Positions 46,643 through 55,966 are shown, numbered from the stretch's first letter. The stretch: DNA of 56,227 nt from Butyrivibrio sp. (GCA_015056655.1 SVFV01000023.1:1-56227); one strand, 5' to 3'. Numbers and translations are program-made. Notes: generated from the sequence alone by a model not told the origin.

Positions 46643-46726
46643 AATTTTGTAAGCAAAATTTTTTGCGCGAAGCATTTTTTGTCCCAAGGACAAAAAGAAA
46701 CCTGCGGCCATTGACCACAGGTTTCG
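46643..46726. terminator. Three hairpins between thiI and the HPr-like gene
   Basis: AATTTTG-TAAG-CAAAATT followed by TTTT (46643-46664) is a plus-strand terminator for thiI. TTTTTGTCC-CAA-GGACAAAAA (46676-46696) is a perfect 9-bp palindromic stem. GAAACCTG with CAGGTTTC (46697-46725) has a T-rich tail on the minus strand and ends the HPr-like gene. Confidence 0.75.
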
Positions 46727-46738
46727 ATGTTCTTCGTA

Positions 46739-46969
46739 TTAGATCATGTAAGGCTTAAGAATTGCCAAAACTTCATCGGCGCCATCTTCAGCATGGATGT
46801 TAAGATCGATCGGTTTAGAAAGATCTAATGAAAAGATACCCATGATAGACTTTGCGTCGATTACATATCTACCAGATACAAGGTCGAAATCATAATCGAA
46901 CTTTGTAATGTCGTTTACGAAGGATTTTACCTTATCGATAGAATTTAAAGAAATTTTTACGGTTTTCAT
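46739..46969 (-). CDS. HPr-like (Crh-like) protein lacking the phosphoryl-transfer His
   Basis: The 76-residue protein aligns without gaps to Bacillus HPr over its first two-thirds. HPr's catalytic His15 (GIHARPA) falls on Ser10 here (NSIDKVK), so it cannot carry PTS phosphate. The regulatory serine is kept as Ser41 in AKSIMGIFSL, matching Ser46 of HPr. This is the pattern of Crh, which acts only as an HPr-kinase substrate and CcpA partner. The ATG follows AAGGAGG. It is a single-gene minus-strand unit with its own terminator. Function in this lineage is unproven. Confidence 0.82.
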   Translation of the reverse strand: MKTVKISLNSIDKVKSFVNDITKFDYDFDLVSGRYVIDAKSIMGIFSLDLSKPIDLNIHAEDGADEVLAILKPYMI

Positions 46970-47058
46970 TGCGCAAATACCTCCTTCTTTTCTTTATAGT
47001 AAACGGAAGGACGTTAAAAGTCAATGATATAAAACGTCAAAAATAATGGAGGTTTCAT

Positions 47059-48396
47059 ATGAAAAGTGTCGCACTGCACAGCCTTGGATGCAAGGTAAAT
47101 CGGTACGAGACAGATGTCATGAGTCAAATGTTACAAGAAAGTGGATACAACATTGTGGCATTTGATGAGAAGGCAGATATCTACATAATCAACACCTGTT
47201 CAGTGACCCAGATCGCAGACCACAAAAGCAGACAGATGCTTCACAGAGCCAAGAGGAAGAACCCTGATTCTGTGGTTGTTGCATGCGGCTGCTATGTTGA
47301 GACTGACAAGGACAAAATAAAGGAAGATGACAGCATCGACCTTATCGTTGGAAATAATAAAAAGAAAAACATCGTAGAGATTCTCGCTGAGTACTTCGCC
47401 GAGGAAGAAAAAGAGAAAACAGCTGGCGGAATCAGTATGACTGATATAAATGCACCAGGTCAGGAGTACGAGCAGATGGAGCTTGGACATATGCCAGGCC
47501 ACACCAGAGCTTACATCAAGATTCAGGACGGCTGTAATCAGTTCTGCTCCTACTGCATTATCCCTTATGCAAGAGGCAGAATCCGTAGCAGACTTGAGGC
47601 GGATATCCTTACAGAGGTTAAGAACCTCGCAGCAGAGGGCTGTAAAGAGATTGTTCTTACAGGAATCCACGTAAGCTCATACGGTGTAGACAGAGGAGAA
47701 CCAGAGCTTTTACAGCTCCTTCAGAAGCTTAACGAGATAGATGGAATCGAGAGAATAAGACTCAGCTCACTCGAACCCCGCGTAATTACTGAAGAAATGG
47801 CAAACGGAATGGCAGTTTTAGGTAAGGTTTGCCCTCACTTCCACTTATCACTCCAGAGCGGATGCGACAACACCTTAAAGAGAATGAACCGCCACTACAC
47901 AGCGGCAGAATATATGGATGGTGTTAAGGAGCTTAGAAAAGCTTACGAGAATCCGGCCATCACAACAGACATTATCGTTGGTTTTCCTGGCGAGACAGAA
48001 TCTGACTTTGAAGAAAGCAGGAAATTCGCTGAGGATATAAACTTTTACGAGATGCACGTTTTTAAGTACTCTCCCAGAAAAGGCACAGTTGCTGCCAAAA
48101 TGGAGGATCAGCTCACTGATAAAGAAAAGACAGCCAGAAGCAGCGTGCTCCTCAATATGACAAAGCAGCAGTCCAAGGACTTCCGCAGCCTCTTTATCGG
48201 TAAAAAGGAAACAATCCTCTGGGAAGATGTTGAAAAGATTGGTAACGAGTCCTACCTTATCGGTCTCACAACCAGATATGTGAGAGTTGCCATAAAGGAA
48301 CAGGACGCAGAAAGGCTCAATCTTTCCAGCGGAGACACTTCTGAGCATACGATAAAAGAATTCCTTTCAGACGATACATTGCTAATTGAGCTGTGA
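47059..48396 (+). CDS. mtaB: tRNA t6A37 methylthiotransferase MtaB
   Basis: MtaB converts t6A to ms2t6A at position 37 of tRNAs reading ANN codons. The 445-residue radical-SAM enzyme has the N-terminal cluster domain with Cys in HSLGCKVNRYETD, NTCSVTQIAD and ACGCYVE, the SAM cluster CNQFCSYCIIPYARGR, and a C-terminal TRAM domain. GCKVN rather than GCQMN in the first motif distinguishes MtaB from MiaB. The ATG follows GGAGG. It continues the RNA-modification theme of rsmE and thiI. Confidence 0.95.
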   Translation: MKSVALHSLGCKVNRYETDVMSQMLQESGYNIVAFDEKADIYIINTCSVTQIADHKSRQMLHRAKRKNPDSVVVACGCYVETDKDKIKEDDSIDLIVGNNKKKNIVEILAEYFAEEEKEKTAGGISMTDINAPGQEYEQMELGHMPGHTRAYIKIQDGCNQFCSYCIIPYARGRIRSRLEADILTEVKNLAAEGCKEIVLTGIHVSSYGVDRGEPELLQLLQKLNEIDGIERIRLSSLEPRVITEEMANGMAVLGKVCPHFHLSLQSGCDNTLKRMNRHYTAAEYMDGVKELRKAYENPAITTDIIVGFPGETESDFEESRKFAEDINFYEMHVFKYSPRKGTVAAKMEDQLTDKEKTARSSVLLNMTKQQSKDFRSLFIGKKETILWEDVEKIGNESYLIGLTTRYVRVAIKEQDAERLNLSSGDTSEHTIKEFLSDDTLLIEL

Positions 48397-48531
48397 TGGG
48401 TTATTATTAAATCAAATAATCATGGCAAAGTATGCTTTTTTTAATCTCAAATTGCATACTGGCAGCGAAATTCATCCAGATAATATGTACCGAGCGTACA
48501 TGAATATAAATAAATTAAAAGGAAGTAGTTT

Positions 48532-48807
48532 ATGGCAGAACAAAATCTTGGCAACACACAATTTTTCAAGGTAGACGTGGAACCTGAGACCGGTGTCAAG
48601 AAGGTGCTCTCTATTGTATACGAGGCACTCCTTGAAAAGGGCTACAACCCCGTCAACCAGATCGTCGGCTACATCATGTCAGGTGACCCGACATACATCA
48701 CAAGCCACATGGGCGCACGAAGCCTTATCATGAAGGTTGAGCGTGATGAGCTTGTAGAAGAGATGCTCACAGAGTATATCAATAATAATAACTGGTCCAG
48801 AAAATAA
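48532..48807 (+). CDS. ireB: IreB family regulatory phosphoprotein (UPF0297)
   Basis: The 91-residue cytosolic protein is the family of Enterococcus IreB, a substrate of the Ser/Thr kinase IreK that affects cephalosporin tolerance. The typical family sequence [23 protein letters not shown] is present, as is a Thr in the N-terminal NTQFFKVD, near the phosphorylated site in IreB. The ATG follows AAGGAAG. Its stop overlaps the ruvX ATG by one base (TAATG). The ireB-ruvX-DUF1292 order is typical of Firmicutes. Confidence 0.94.
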   Translation: MAEQNLGNTQFFKVDVEPETGVKKVLSIVYEALLEKGYNPVNQIVGYIMSGDPTYITSHMGARSLIMKVERDELVEEMLTEYINNNNWSRK

Positions 48808-49232
48808 TGCGAATAATGGGTTTGGACTACGGCTCCAAGACGGTAGGGGTCGCTATAAGTGATGAACTTTTGCTGACAGCCCAGGCTAAGGAGATAATCC
48901 GTAGAAAAGAAGAGAATAAACTGCGAAAGACACTCTCGCGTATCGAAGAACTGATCCAGGAATATGGGGTGGAGATGATCGTGCTAGGCCTGCCACTTAA
49001 CATGGACCAGTCTGAGTCGGTGCGGTCTGCGCTTTCGGAGGAATTCAGAGACAAGCTCGAGAGACGAACCTCCCTTCCTGTAATCATGTGGGACGAGAGG
49101 CTTACTACTGTTGAAGCTGATGCCATTATGGATGAAGTTGGCATCAAAAAAGCTGACCGCAAGGAATACGTAGATATGATCGCCGCTCAGGTTATTTTGC
49201 AGGATTATTTGGACAACCGCGAAAAAGCGTAA
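48807..49232 (+). CDS. ruvX: Putative Holliday junction resolvase RuvX/YqgF
   Basis: The 141-residue RNase H-fold nuclease has [16 protein letters not shown] with the first catalytic Asp, [13 protein letters not shown], and [11 protein letters not shown] with the second acidic pair, ending in [13 protein letters not shown]. The family acts in pre-16S rRNA processing or junction resolution. Translation is coupled to ireB through the one-base overlap. Confidence 0.95.
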   Translation: MRIMGLDYGSKTVGVAISDELLLTAQAKEIIRRKEENKLRKTLSRIEELIQEYGVEMIVLGLPLNMDQSESVRSALSEEFRDKLERRTSLPVIMWDERLTTVEADAIMDEVGIKKADRKEYVDMIAAQVILQDYLDNREKA

Positions 49233-49255
49233 TTAAGTAGTAAATGAGGTTTAAT

Positions 49256-49516
49256 ATGGAAAAAATCACATTTCGTCCTGAGGGTGAAGAACCTGTGGAC
49301 TTTTTTGTGTTGGAACAGACAGTCATCGGTGCGAAATCATACATCCTTGTTACAGACGTTGAGGATGGTGACGGCGAGGCACTGATTTTAAGAGATGATT
49401 CAGAAGATGGAGACGAAGAAGCTAGCTATAGCATTGTCGAGGATGACAAGGAGCTTGACGCAGTTGCTGTCGTATTCAGAAAACTTCTGGAAGAAGATGA
49501 TATAGGTTTGGACTAA
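49256..49516 (+). CDS. DUF1292 protein (YrzB-like)
   Basis: The 86-residue acidic protein of unknown function has the family's small beta domain with TVIGAKSYILVTD and DGEALILRDD. The C-terminal half is rich in Asp and Glu. The ATG at 49256 was chosen over one 12 bases earlier because GAGG lies between them. It sits 23 bases after ruvX, its usual neighbour in Firmicutes. Confidence 0.88.
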   Translation: MEKITFRPEGEEPVDFFVLEQTVIGAKSYILVTDVEDGDGEALILRDDSEDGDEEASYSIVEDDKELDAVAVVFRKLLEEDDIGLD

Positions 49517-49541
49517 TATCCAAACATTGGAGGAAAATTAC

Positions 49542-51224
49542 TTGAATAAAAAGAAAACGAATACAGATGTATCTGCACTGCAGGTTATCCCTCTTGGAGG
49601 CCTGGAGCAGATTGGTATGAACATTACTGCCTTCAAATGGGAAGACAGTATTATTGTGGTGGACTGCGGTCTCTCATTCCCTGATGACGACATGCTGGGA
49701 ATCGACCTTGTAATCCCGGACATCACATTTTTGAAAAACAATGCAGACAAGGTAAAGGGCTTTGTTATTACTCACGGTCACGAGGACCACATCGGAGCTC
49801 TCCCTTACATTTTGAAGGAGCTTAATGTTCCGATCTATGCCACAAGACTTACCATGGGCATCATCGAGCATAAGCTTGAAGAGCATGGCCTTGTTAAAAA
49901 GGTAAGACGCAAGGTTGTTAAGTTTGGCCAGTCCATTAACCTTGGCGATTTCAGAGTTGAGTTCATCAGAACAAACCACTCAATCGTTGACGCAGCAGCG
50001 CTTGCTATCTATTCACCTGCAGGAATTGTTGTCCACACAGGTGACTTCAAGGTTGACTACACTCCTGTTTACGGAGATCCAATAGACCTTCAGAGATTTG
50101 GTGAGATTGGTAAAAAGGGCGTTCTCGCTCTTATGTGCGATTCAACTAATGCCGAGAGACCTGGCTTTACAGCTTCAGAGAGAACTGTCGGCAAAACCTT
50201 TAATGCACTTTTTGAGGAACACTCTGATTCCAGAATCATTGTTGCTACCTTTGCATCAAACGTAGACCGCGTTCAGCAGATCATAAACACTGCTTACAAA
50301 TTCGGAAGAAAAGTTGCTGTCGAAGGCCGAAGCATGGTCAATATCATCGATATTGCCCAGAAGCTTGAATGCATACAGATTCCTGACAACACCTTGGTAG
50401 ATGTTGATCAGCTTAAAAACTACCCTGACAACAAGACTGTTATCATCACAACAGGAAGCCAGGGAGAAAGTATGGCAGCCCTTAGCCGTATGGCAAGTGG
50501 TCAGCATAAGAAAATCAGCATTCGTCCAGGCGATACAATAATCTTTTCATCACACCCCATCCCGGGAAATGAAAAGGCAGTTACAAACGTAATCAACGAC
50601 CTCCTTGTAAAGGGAGCTGACGTTATATTCCAGGACGTACACGTTTCAGGACACGCATGCCAGGAAGATATCAAGCTTATCTATACATTGGTTCGCCCCA
50701 AGTACGCTATTCCTGTACATGGTGAATACAAGCACCTCATTGCTCAGAAAAATATTGCAATGGGACTTGGAATGGATAAGGACAATATTTTCATCATCAG
50801 ATCAGGTGATGTACTTGAACTTAAAGAAGATAGCGCAAGGGTAGCTGGCAAAGTTCCTGTTGGAGCAATCCTTGTTGACGGCCTTGGCGTAGGTGATGTA
50901 GGAAACGTAGTTCTTCGCGACCGTCAGAGACTTGCAGAGGATGGTATAGTAATAGTAGTATTTGGCATTGAGAGAGAAACAGCTCAGCTTGTATCAGGAC
51001 CCAGCATTGTTTCAAGAGGCTTCGTCTATGTAAGAGAGTCAGACGAGCTCATCGATGATGCTACAGACCTTGTCCTTGACGAAGTTACAGAAGCTCTTGA
51101 TAAGGGAGTTACTGACTGGAACAAGCTTAAGAACATAGTTAAGGATGTTTTATCGGACTTCATCTGGAAGAAGACCAAGAGAAGACCGATGATCCTTCCA
51201 ATCATCATGGATACAAATTACTAA
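49542..51224 (+). CDS. rnj: Ribonuclease J
   Basis: RNase J is the metallo-beta-lactamase/beta-CASP nuclease with 5'-3' exo- and endo-activity that matures rRNA and degrades mRNA in Gram-positives. The 560-residue protein has GGLEQIGMNITAF, the zinc motif THGHEDHIGALPYI, HTGDFKVDYTP, the CASP-domain SSHPIPGNEKAV and the C-terminal VHVSGHA and VHGEYKHL motifs. The start is TTG at 49542, eight bases after GGAGG; an in-frame TTG at 49527 overlaps that site and is rejected. Confidence 0.96.
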   Translation: MNKKKTNTDVSALQVIPLGGLEQIGMNITAFKWEDSIIVVDCGLSFPDDDMLGIDLVIPDITFLKNNADKVKGFVITHGHEDHIGALPYILKELNVPIYATRLTMGIIEHKLEEHGLVKKVRRKVVKFGQSINLGDFRVEFIRTNHSIVDAAALAIYSPAGIVVHTGDFKVDYTPVYGDPIDLQRFGEIGKKGVLALMCDSTNAERPGFTASERTVGKTFNALFEEHSDSRIIVATFASNVDRVQQIINTAYKFGRKVAVEGRSMVNIIDIAQKLECIQIPDNTLVDVDQLKNYPDNKTVIITTGSQGESMAALSRMASGQHKKISIRPGDTIIFSSHPIPGNEKAVTNVINDLLVKGADVIFQDVHVSGHACQEDIKLIYTLVRPKYAIPVHGEYKHLIAQKNIAMGLGMDKDNIFIIRSGDVLELKEDSARVAGKVPVGAILVDGLGVGDVGNVVLRDRQRLAEDGIVIVVFGIERETAQLVSGPSIVSRGFVYVRESDELIDDATDLVLDEVTEALDKGVTDWNKLKNIVKDVLSDFIWKKTKRRPMILPIIMDTNY

Positions 51225-51236
51225 AAGGAAAAGTTT

Positions 51237-51632
51237 ATGAACGGCAGAAGTTTTGTACTTGGGCTGCTTGATTTGCTGGTGAAGGGATTTTTGGTGGTAT
51301 TTGCCATCATGTTCATTTCCAAGTATGCATCAGTGGCTTACAGATACGGATACAACATTTACAATCAGACACCGGCGTCACAATACGATACAAGGACAGT
51401 TACAGTCTCCATCACAGACACCATGTCAGTCATGGATATAGCTGAACTCTTAGAGAACAGAAGCCTTGTTGATGACAAATATCTTTTCTGGCTCCAGGAG
51501 AGATTCTCCGAGTACCACGGAATGATAGCAGCCGGAACCTACGAACTTAGCCCATCACAGACCCCTGACGAAATCATCGGAGTTATGTGCGCTTCTAATA
51601 TAGAAGCACAGGAGGCAGAAGCGGAACAGTGA
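51237..51632 (+). CDS. MltG N-terminal domain-like membrane protein, no catalytic domain
   Basis: The 131-residue protein has one N-terminal helix (about 9-27) followed by a LysM-like subdomain with DTMSVMDIAELLENRSLVDDKYLFWL and GTYELSPSQTPDEIIGVM. This matches the first outer domain of MltG, the endolytic transglycosylase that ends nascent glycan strands, but the catalytic domain with its Glu is missing and the gene ends cleanly with a short acidic tail. No downstream remnant is seen, so it is a short family member rather than a fresh truncation. The next gene overlaps its stop (GTGA). A binding or regulatory role in the wall is plausible. Confidence 0.75.
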   Translation: MNGRSFVLGLLDLLVKGFLVVFAIMFISKYASVAYRYGYNIYNQTPASQYDTRTVTVSITDTMSVMDIAELLENRSLVDDKYLFWLQERFSEYHGMIAAGTYELSPSQTPDEIIGVMCASNIEAQEAEAEQ

Positions 51633-52270
51633 TATCAGAAGAGAGAATTCGTACCTTCATCAACTCTCTGGATCAGGGAAATGATGAATTTTTGGACGAA
51701 CTGGAAAAAGAGGCTCTTGCAGACGATGTGCCTATCATCAGGAAAGACACCCAGAGCCTTATAAGGTTCCTCCTTACACTTGAGAGACCACTAAACATCT
51801 TAGAAGTTGGATGCGCAGTTGGTTTCTCTGCACTTTTGATGGCGAGATACAGTGAAGATAACGCCAAAATTACTACAATAGAGAAATTCGAAAAAAGAAT
51901 TCCCATTGCCAAAAGGAATTTTGAAAAATACGACGAAAAGAAGAAAATCACACTGCTTGAGGGGGACGCTGCAGAAATATTGGCAGAACTTGATGGACAG
52001 TATGATTTTATTTTTATGGATGCGGCAAAAGGCCAATACCTGAACTTCCTGCCTGATTGCAAAAGACTCCTTAGAAAAGGAGGACTCCTTTTATCAGACA
52101 ACGTCCTCCAGGACGGAGACGTTATGGAATCAAGATTTGCAGTCACCAGACGAAACCGCACAATACATGAGAGAATGAGAGACTATCTGTTTGCCATAAA
52201 ACACGATCCCGAGCTCGAGAGTGTAATCCTCACAGTCGGCGACGGTATGGCAATATCAGTTAAAAAGTAA
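51629..52270 (+). CDS. SAM-dependent O-methyltransferase (TrmR/YrrM-like)
   Basis: The 213-residue class I methyltransferase of the COMT-like O-methyltransferase family has the SAM loop LEVGCAVGFSALLMARY, the acidic TTIEKFEKR, FIFMDAAKGQYLNFLPD with the metal Asp, and LLSDNVLQDGDVMESR. In Bacillus the family member TrmR makes 5-methoxyuridine in tRNA from 5-hydroxyuridine. The next gene is a U32 protein of the kind that makes that 5-hydroxyuridine, which supports the same role. The start is GTG at 51629, overlapping the previous stop, after GGAGG. Confidence 0.88.
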   Translation: MISEERIRTFINSLDQGNDEFLDELEKEALADDVPIIRKDTQSLIRFLLTLERPLNILEVGCAVGFSALLMARYSEDNAKITTIEKFEKRIPIAKRNFEKYDEKKKITLLEGDAAEILAELDGQYDFIFMDAAKGQYLNFLPDCKRLLRKGGLLLSDNVLQDGDVMESRFAVTRRNRTIHERMRDYLFAIKHDPELESVILTVGDGMAISVKK

Positions 52271-52334
52271 GCTTTTCATTATTACCGAGAAGCTGTCAGC
52301 TTTGCTGACAAACGAGGGTGAAAGGAGCACTATT

Positions 52335-53582
52335 ATGAGAAAACCCGAACTTTTAATTCCTGCTAGCAGCCTTGAAGTACTTAAGACTGCTGTTATTTTC
52401 GGCGCAGATGCCGTATATATCGGAGGCAATGCCTTCGGACTTCGTGCAAAGGCTAAGAACTTCAGCCACGACGACATGAAGGAGGGTATCGAATTTGCCC
52501 ATGCTCATGGCGTAAAGGTTCACGTTACTGCAAATATCCTTGCACACAACGATGACCTCGAGGGAGCAGAGGAATACTTCCATGAACTTAAAGAGCTTGG
52601 TCCTGATGCGCTTATCATCGCAGACCCTGGAATGTTCATGAAGGCCAGAAGAATCTGCCCTGAAATAGACATCCACGTTTCAACCCAGGCTAACAACACA
52701 AACTACGAGACCTACAAATTCTGGGCTGATCTTGGTGCAAAGAGAGTTGTTGCAGCAAGAGAACTTTCACTTAAAGAGATAAAGGAAATCAGAGAGCATA
52801 TCCCTGACGACCTTGAAATAGAGAGCTTTATCCACGGCGCTATGTGCATCAGCTATTCCGGCAGATGCCTTCTCTCCAACTATTTCACTGGAAGAGACGC
52901 TAATCACGGAGAGTGCACACATCCTTGCCGTTGGAAATACGCTGTTGTTGAGGAGACAAGACCTGGCGAATACATGCCTGTCTACGAAAACGAGAGAGGC
53001 TCATACATCTTTAACTCTAAGGACCTCTGCATGATCGAGCATATTCCGGAGCTTGTTGACGCTGGCGTTGACAGTTGCAAAATCGAAGGCCGCATGAAGA
53101 CTGCCCTCTACGTAGCAACAGTTGCCAGAACCTACAGAAAAGCGATCGACGACTACTTCGAATCAGAAGAGAAGTACAGACAGAACATGCCCTGGTACCT
53201 TGATGAGATCTCAAGATGTACCTACAGGCAGTTCACAACAGGCTTCTACTTTGGAAAGCCCTCCGAGGAAGCTCAGATTTATGATGCAAATACATATGTA
53301 AATGAATACACCTACCTCGGAATCGTTGGAGAAGTAGACGACAGAGGTCTTGCAAAAATTGAGCAGAGAAATAAATTCAGCGTTGGCGACGTGATTGAAA
53401 TCATGAAGCCCGACGGACGCGATATCGAAACAAAAGTACTTGGCATGTTAAATGCAGATGGAGAGGAAGTGGATAGCTGCCCTCATCCCAAGCAGGTGCT
53501 CTACATCAAGCTAGACCAGCCTACTGAGAAGTATGACATTTTAAGAGTTCATACAGGCTCTAACGAGACGCTTTCCTGCTGA
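52335..53582 (+). CDS. Peptidase U32 family protein, probable tRNA uridine hydroxylation (TrhP-like)
   Basis: The 415-residue product opens with PELLIPASSLEVLKTAVIFGADAVYIGG. It has the family signature ESFIHGAMCISYSGRCLLSNYFTGRDANHGECTHPC-type region, with several Cys that may bind an Fe-S cluster, and KIEGRMKTALYVATV. U32 proteins TrhP/RlhA hydroxylate uridine or cytidine in RNA using prephenate, so the 'peptidase' name is historical. The partner methyltransferase immediately upstream fits a mo5U34 pathway. The ATG at 52335 follows AAAGGAG; an upstream in-frame start lacks a site. Confidence 0.9.
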   Translation: MRKPELLIPASSLEVLKTAVIFGADAVYIGGNAFGLRAKAKNFSHDDMKEGIEFAHAHGVKVHVTANILAHNDDLEGAEEYFHELKELGPDALIIADPGMFMKARRICPEIDIHVSTQANNTNYETYKFWADLGAKRVVAARELSLKEIKEIREHIPDDLEIESFIHGAMCISYSGRCLLSNYFTGRDANHGECTHPCRWKYAVVEETRPGEYMPVYENERGSYIFNSKDLCMIEHIPELVDAGVDSCKIEGRMKTALYVATVARTYRKAIDDYFESEEKYRQNMPWYLDEISRCTYRQFTTGFYFGKPSEEAQIYDANTYVNEYTYLGIVGEVDDRGLAKIEQRNKFSVGDVIEIMKPDGRDIETKVLGMLNADGEEVDSCPHPKQVLYIKLDQPTEKYDILRVHTGSNETLSC

Positions 53583-53623
53583 TTTCGATAAATATAAAGC
53601 ACGATATATAAGAATAAAATGTG

Positions 53624-53664
53624 CCGACTAATCTAAAGTGAAATTTGGATTAGTCGGTATTTTT
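53624..53664 (+). terminator. Terminator after the U32 gene
   Basis: A perfect 10-bp stem CCGACTAATC (53624-53633) pairs with 53648-53657 and is followed by TATTTTTG. Confidence 0.88.
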
Positions 53665-53711
53665 GTGCTTGCATATTAATAGTCCACAAAAGCAGTAATT
53701 AAAAATGGAGT

Positions 53712-53740
53712 TTGAGCTTTTTGATTTTCTAGTGTACAAT
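53712..53740 (+). promoter_or_regulatory. Sigma-A promoter of glnN
   Basis: TTGAGC (53712-53717), 17 bases, TACAAT (53735-53740). Transcription would start near 53747, about 40 bases before the chosen ATG, which supports that start over one at 53705. Confidence 0.7.
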
Positions 53741-53785
53741 CATTTGCGAAATACCCTTGAAAATTTAATGAAAAAAGAGGTGCGT

Positions 53786-55897
53786 ATGAGCGAACAGGTA
53801 ATGGTTGAGGAACTTTTTGGTAAGAACGTCTTTACTTTGGAAAAGATGCGACAGCATCTGCCTAAGAGCGTTTATAAAGAAGTTGTACAGGTTATGGAAA
53901 ACGGTGGGGAACTTTCCCTTGCATCTGCTGATGCAGTGGCTAACGCCATGAAAAATTGGGCAATGGATAACGGTGCAACGCATTACACACATTGGTTCCA
54001 GCCTCTTACAGGCATCACTGCCGAAAAGCACGATGCCTTTATCACAAGTGCTCGTGGCGACGGACACATGATGACATCATTCTCCGGCAAAGACCTTATC
54101 AAAGGAGAGCCGGATGCTTCTTCGTTCCCTTCAGGCGGACTTAGAGCCACATTTGAGGCCAGAGGCTACACTGCATGGGACATCACTTCACCTGCATTTT
54201 TAAAGGAATCAGGCGCGGGAGTTACACTCTGTATCCCCACTGCATTCTGTTCATACAACGGAGAGGCTCTTGATAAGAAGACCCCTCTACTTAGATCCAT
54301 GGAGGCTGTTAACAAACAGGCTCTTCGTATAGTTCACCTTTTTGGAAATACCGAAGCAAAAAAAGTAAATGTATCAGTAGGCCCCGAGCAGGAATACTTC
54401 CTCGTTGACTGGAAAAAGAGCTTAAAGCGCCCTGACCTTATCTTTACAGGACGTACACTTTTTGGTGCTCAGCCTCCTAAGGGACAGGAGATGGAGGATC
54501 ACTACTTCGGCGTAATCAGAGAGCGTGTTGGTGAGTACATGAAGGACCTCAATACAGAGCTTTGGAAACTCGGTGTTCCCGGCAAAACCCAGCACAACGA
54601 GGTTGCTCCCGGACAGCACGAGCTTGCACCTATCTATGAGACAGCAAATATAGCAGTAGACCACAACCAGATCATCATGGAGACCATGAAGAGAGTCGCT
54701 GAGCATCACAACATGAGATGCCTCCTTCATGAGAAGCCCTTTGCCGGAGTAAACGGCTCAGGTAAGCATGATAACTGGTCTCTTTGCACAGACAACGGAG
54801 TTAACCTCCTTGATCCCGGTGATACACCTAATGAAAATGTACAGTTCTTATTTGTGCTCGCTTGCATAGTTAAGGCTGTTGATACACACGCAGACCTTCT
54901 TAGACAGAGCGCAGCTGACGTAGGAAACGACCACCGTCTCGGAGCGGACGAGGCTCCGCCGGCAATCATTTCTGTTTTCCTTGGAGAGCAGCTTGAAGAC
55001 GTAGTTCAGCAGCTTATCGAAACAGGTGAAGCCAGACGCTCTAAGCGCGGCGGAAAGCTCAAGACAGGTGTATCAACACTCCCTGAATTCGAAAAAGACG
55101 CTACAGACAGAAACAGAACCTCGCCCTTTGCCTTCACAGGTAACAAGTTTGAGTTCCGTATGGTTGGCTCATCAGATTCCATGGCTAGCTCCAACACTGC
55201 CCTCAACACAATCGTTGCAGAGGCATTCTGCGAGGCTGCTGACAGACTTGAGAAGGCAGCAGACTTCGACATGGAAGTACACGACATTATCAAGGAATAC
55301 CTCACAAAGCACCAGAGAGTAATCTTTGGCGGCGATGGCTACTCCGACGAGTGGAAGGCAGAAGCTGAAAAGAGAGGTCTTCCCAACATACCTTCTACAA
55401 TAGAAGCAGCAGAAGTGCTCACAACCAAGAAGGCAATTGATCTCTACAAGAAGTTTGGCGTATTCACCCAGACTGAGCTTGAAGCAAGAAAAGAGATCAT
55501 CTTCGAAACCTATGCTAAGACTATAAATATAGAAGCTCTCACAATGATTGACATGGCAAGTAAGCAGATAATCCCTGCAGTAATGAAATACGCAGGAAGC
55601 CTTGCCATCAACATGAATGCCATCAAGGCAGCAGGCTGTGACTGTGCAGTAGAAAAAGAAGAGCTTGATGAAATTAGCAAAGAATTAAAGGCTATGAAGA
55701 AAGCCCTCGATCAGCTTAAGAAAGCCGAAGACAAGGCAATGACTATCGAGGATGCAAGAAAGAGAGCATACTTCTGCAAGGATAAGGTTGTACCTGTAAT
55801 GGCAGACCTTCGCGCTCCTGCAGACAGACTCGAAATGCTTGTAGACAAAAACGACTGGCCATTCCCTACATACGCAGATCTTCTTTTCGAGGGTTAA
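53786..55897 (+). CDS. glnN: Glutamine synthetase type III
   Basis: GlnN makes glutamine from glutamate, ammonia and ATP. The 703-residue length and motifs identify the dodecameric type III family: HYTHWFQPLTGITAEKHD, the SGGLRATFEARGYTAWD block, GPEQEYFLVD with catalytic Glu, HNEVAPGQHELAPI, VNGSGKHDNWSLC and NRTSPFAFTGNKFEFRM. A long C-terminal helical region follows, typical of the type. The ATG at 53786 follows GAGGTG. Type III is widespread in Bacteroidetes and rumen or gut Firmicutes. It stands alone. Confidence 0.97.
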   Translation: MSEQVMVEELFGKNVFTLEKMRQHLPKSVYKEVVQVMENGGELSLASADAVANAMKNWAMDNGATHYTHWFQPLTGITAEKHDAFITSARGDGHMMTSFSGKDLIKGEPDASSFPSGGLRATFEARGYTAWDITSPAFLKESGAGVTLCIPTAFCSYNGEALDKKTPLLRSMEAVNKQALRIVHLFGNTEAKKVNVSVGPEQEYFLVDWKKSLKRPDLIFTGRTLFGAQPPKGQEMEDHYFGVIRERVGEYMKDLNTELWKLGVPGKTQHNEVAPGQHELAPIYETANIAVDHNQIIMETMKRVAEHHNMRCLLHEKPFAGVNGSGKHDNWSLCTDNGVNLLDPGDTPNENVQFLFVLACIVKAVDTHADLLRQSAADVGNDHRLGADEAPPAIISVFLGEQLEDVVQQLIETGEARRSKRGGKLKTGVSTLPEFEKDATDRNRTSPFAFTGNKFEFRMVGSSDSMASSNTALNTIVAEAFCEAADRLEKAADFDMEVHDIIKEYLTKHQRVIFGGDGYSDEWKAEAEKRGLPNIPSTIEAAEVLTTKKAIDLYKKFGVFTQTELEARKEIIFETYAKTINIEALTMIDMASKQIIPAVMKYAGSLAINMNAIKAAGCDCAVEKEELDEISKELKAMKKALDQLKKAEDKAMTIEDARKRAYFCKDKVVPVMADLRAPADRLEMLVDKNDWPFPTYADLLFEG

Positions 55898-55966
55898 TTA
55901 AATTATTCGAAATTATAATTGAAGATTTTGTATATACTATTAGTATAATTTGTACAAAAACCAGCG

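Noticed and set aside
52271..52334. Terminator between the O-methyltransferase and the U32 gene
   Set aside because: A small stem (CTGTCAGC/GCTGACA-like) is present without a T-run, and the gap is short, so the genes are probably co-transcribed.
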